Shown: piece by piece, positions 6,535-6,551 of the stretch
Layout: every line of letters starts with the position of its first letter
How positions within the stretch are numbered: the stretch's first letter is position 1
Source of the DNA: Planctomycetia bacterium
Lineage (GTDB): Bacteria; Planctomycetota; Phycisphaerae; Phycisphaerales; SM1A02
Assembly: GCA_005798965.1 (NCBI GenBank)
Contig: SYIB01000013.1
Location: 1 to 6,551 of the forward strand
Reading direction: 5' to 3'
Length of the DNA stretch: 6,551 nt
Translations under genes and position numbers: made by a program
The notes under the pieces: model-generated
What the model saw: the letters and a program-made list of their open reading frames with translations, nothing else
Databases searched by the model: none
Told to the model about the DNA's origin: nothing

Positions 6535-6551
6535 ATGAGCAGCCCGCTTGA
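6535..6551 (+). CDS. Possible start of a further plus-strand gene, cut by the window edge
   Basis: An ATG at 6535 opens with Met-Ser-Ser-Pro-Leu and is still open at the last base. AGGA at 6523-6526 lies 8 nt upstream, which is a good ribosome-site distance. The ATG follows the mannosidase stop by 26 bp, as expected for the next gene of an operon. Only five full codons are visible, so neither the product nor the reality of the gene can be judged. A converging minus-strand gene ending in this strip is equally possible. Confidence 0.3.

Noticed and set aside
6509..6551. The tail of a converging minus-strand gene at the right edge.
   Set aside because: The minus-strand frames here close after 10-17 codons from the edge, and none gives a recognisable C-terminus; there is too little sequence to call one.

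Overview
The window is GC-rich bacterial DNA with four clear protein-coding genes, no RNA genes, no mobile elements and no CRISPR array. The coding style fits an aquatic, heterotrophic bacterium. The C-terminal insertion of the symporter, with its FDLDRMLHRGRW motif, resembles large Na+:solute symporters that I associate with Planctomycetota and Verrucomicrobiota. I therefore lean towards a planctomycete-like host, but only weakly: no marker gene is present.

Layout. Bases 1-1737 (+) hold the C-terminal 578 codons of a sodium:solute symporter (SSS family) whose start lies left of the window. It converges with a two-gene operon on the minus strand: a proton-pumping microbial rhodopsin (3644-2859, GTG start) followed after 12 bp by a Brp/Blh-type beta-carotene 15,15'-dioxygenase (2846-1770). 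A 272-bp divergent intergenic region (3645-3916) with several short dyads separates this operon from a plus-strand GH2 beta-mannosidase (3917-6508). A possible start of a further plus-strand gene sits at the right edge (6535).

How the genes work together. Blh cleaves beta-carotene to two retinals, and the rhodopsin binds retinal on Lys243. Together they make a minimal light-driven proton pump, provided beta-carotene is made elsewhere in the genome, since no crt gene is present here. The rhodopsin has Asp110-Thr114-Glu121 (the D-T-E pattern of proton pumps) and Leu118 at the colour-tuning position, predicting green absorption. The residue that is Gly in carotenoid-antenna rhodopsins aligns with Tyr167, so a xanthorhodopsin-type antenna is not expected. 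The flanking beta-mannosidase and symporter point to use of organic substrates, so the picture is photoheterotrophy. A functional link between them is inference from proximity only.

The most interesting points are the compact rhodopsin-blh cassette with its long B-C loop, and the repeat-rich divergent control region. I found no evidence for a wholly new type of system.
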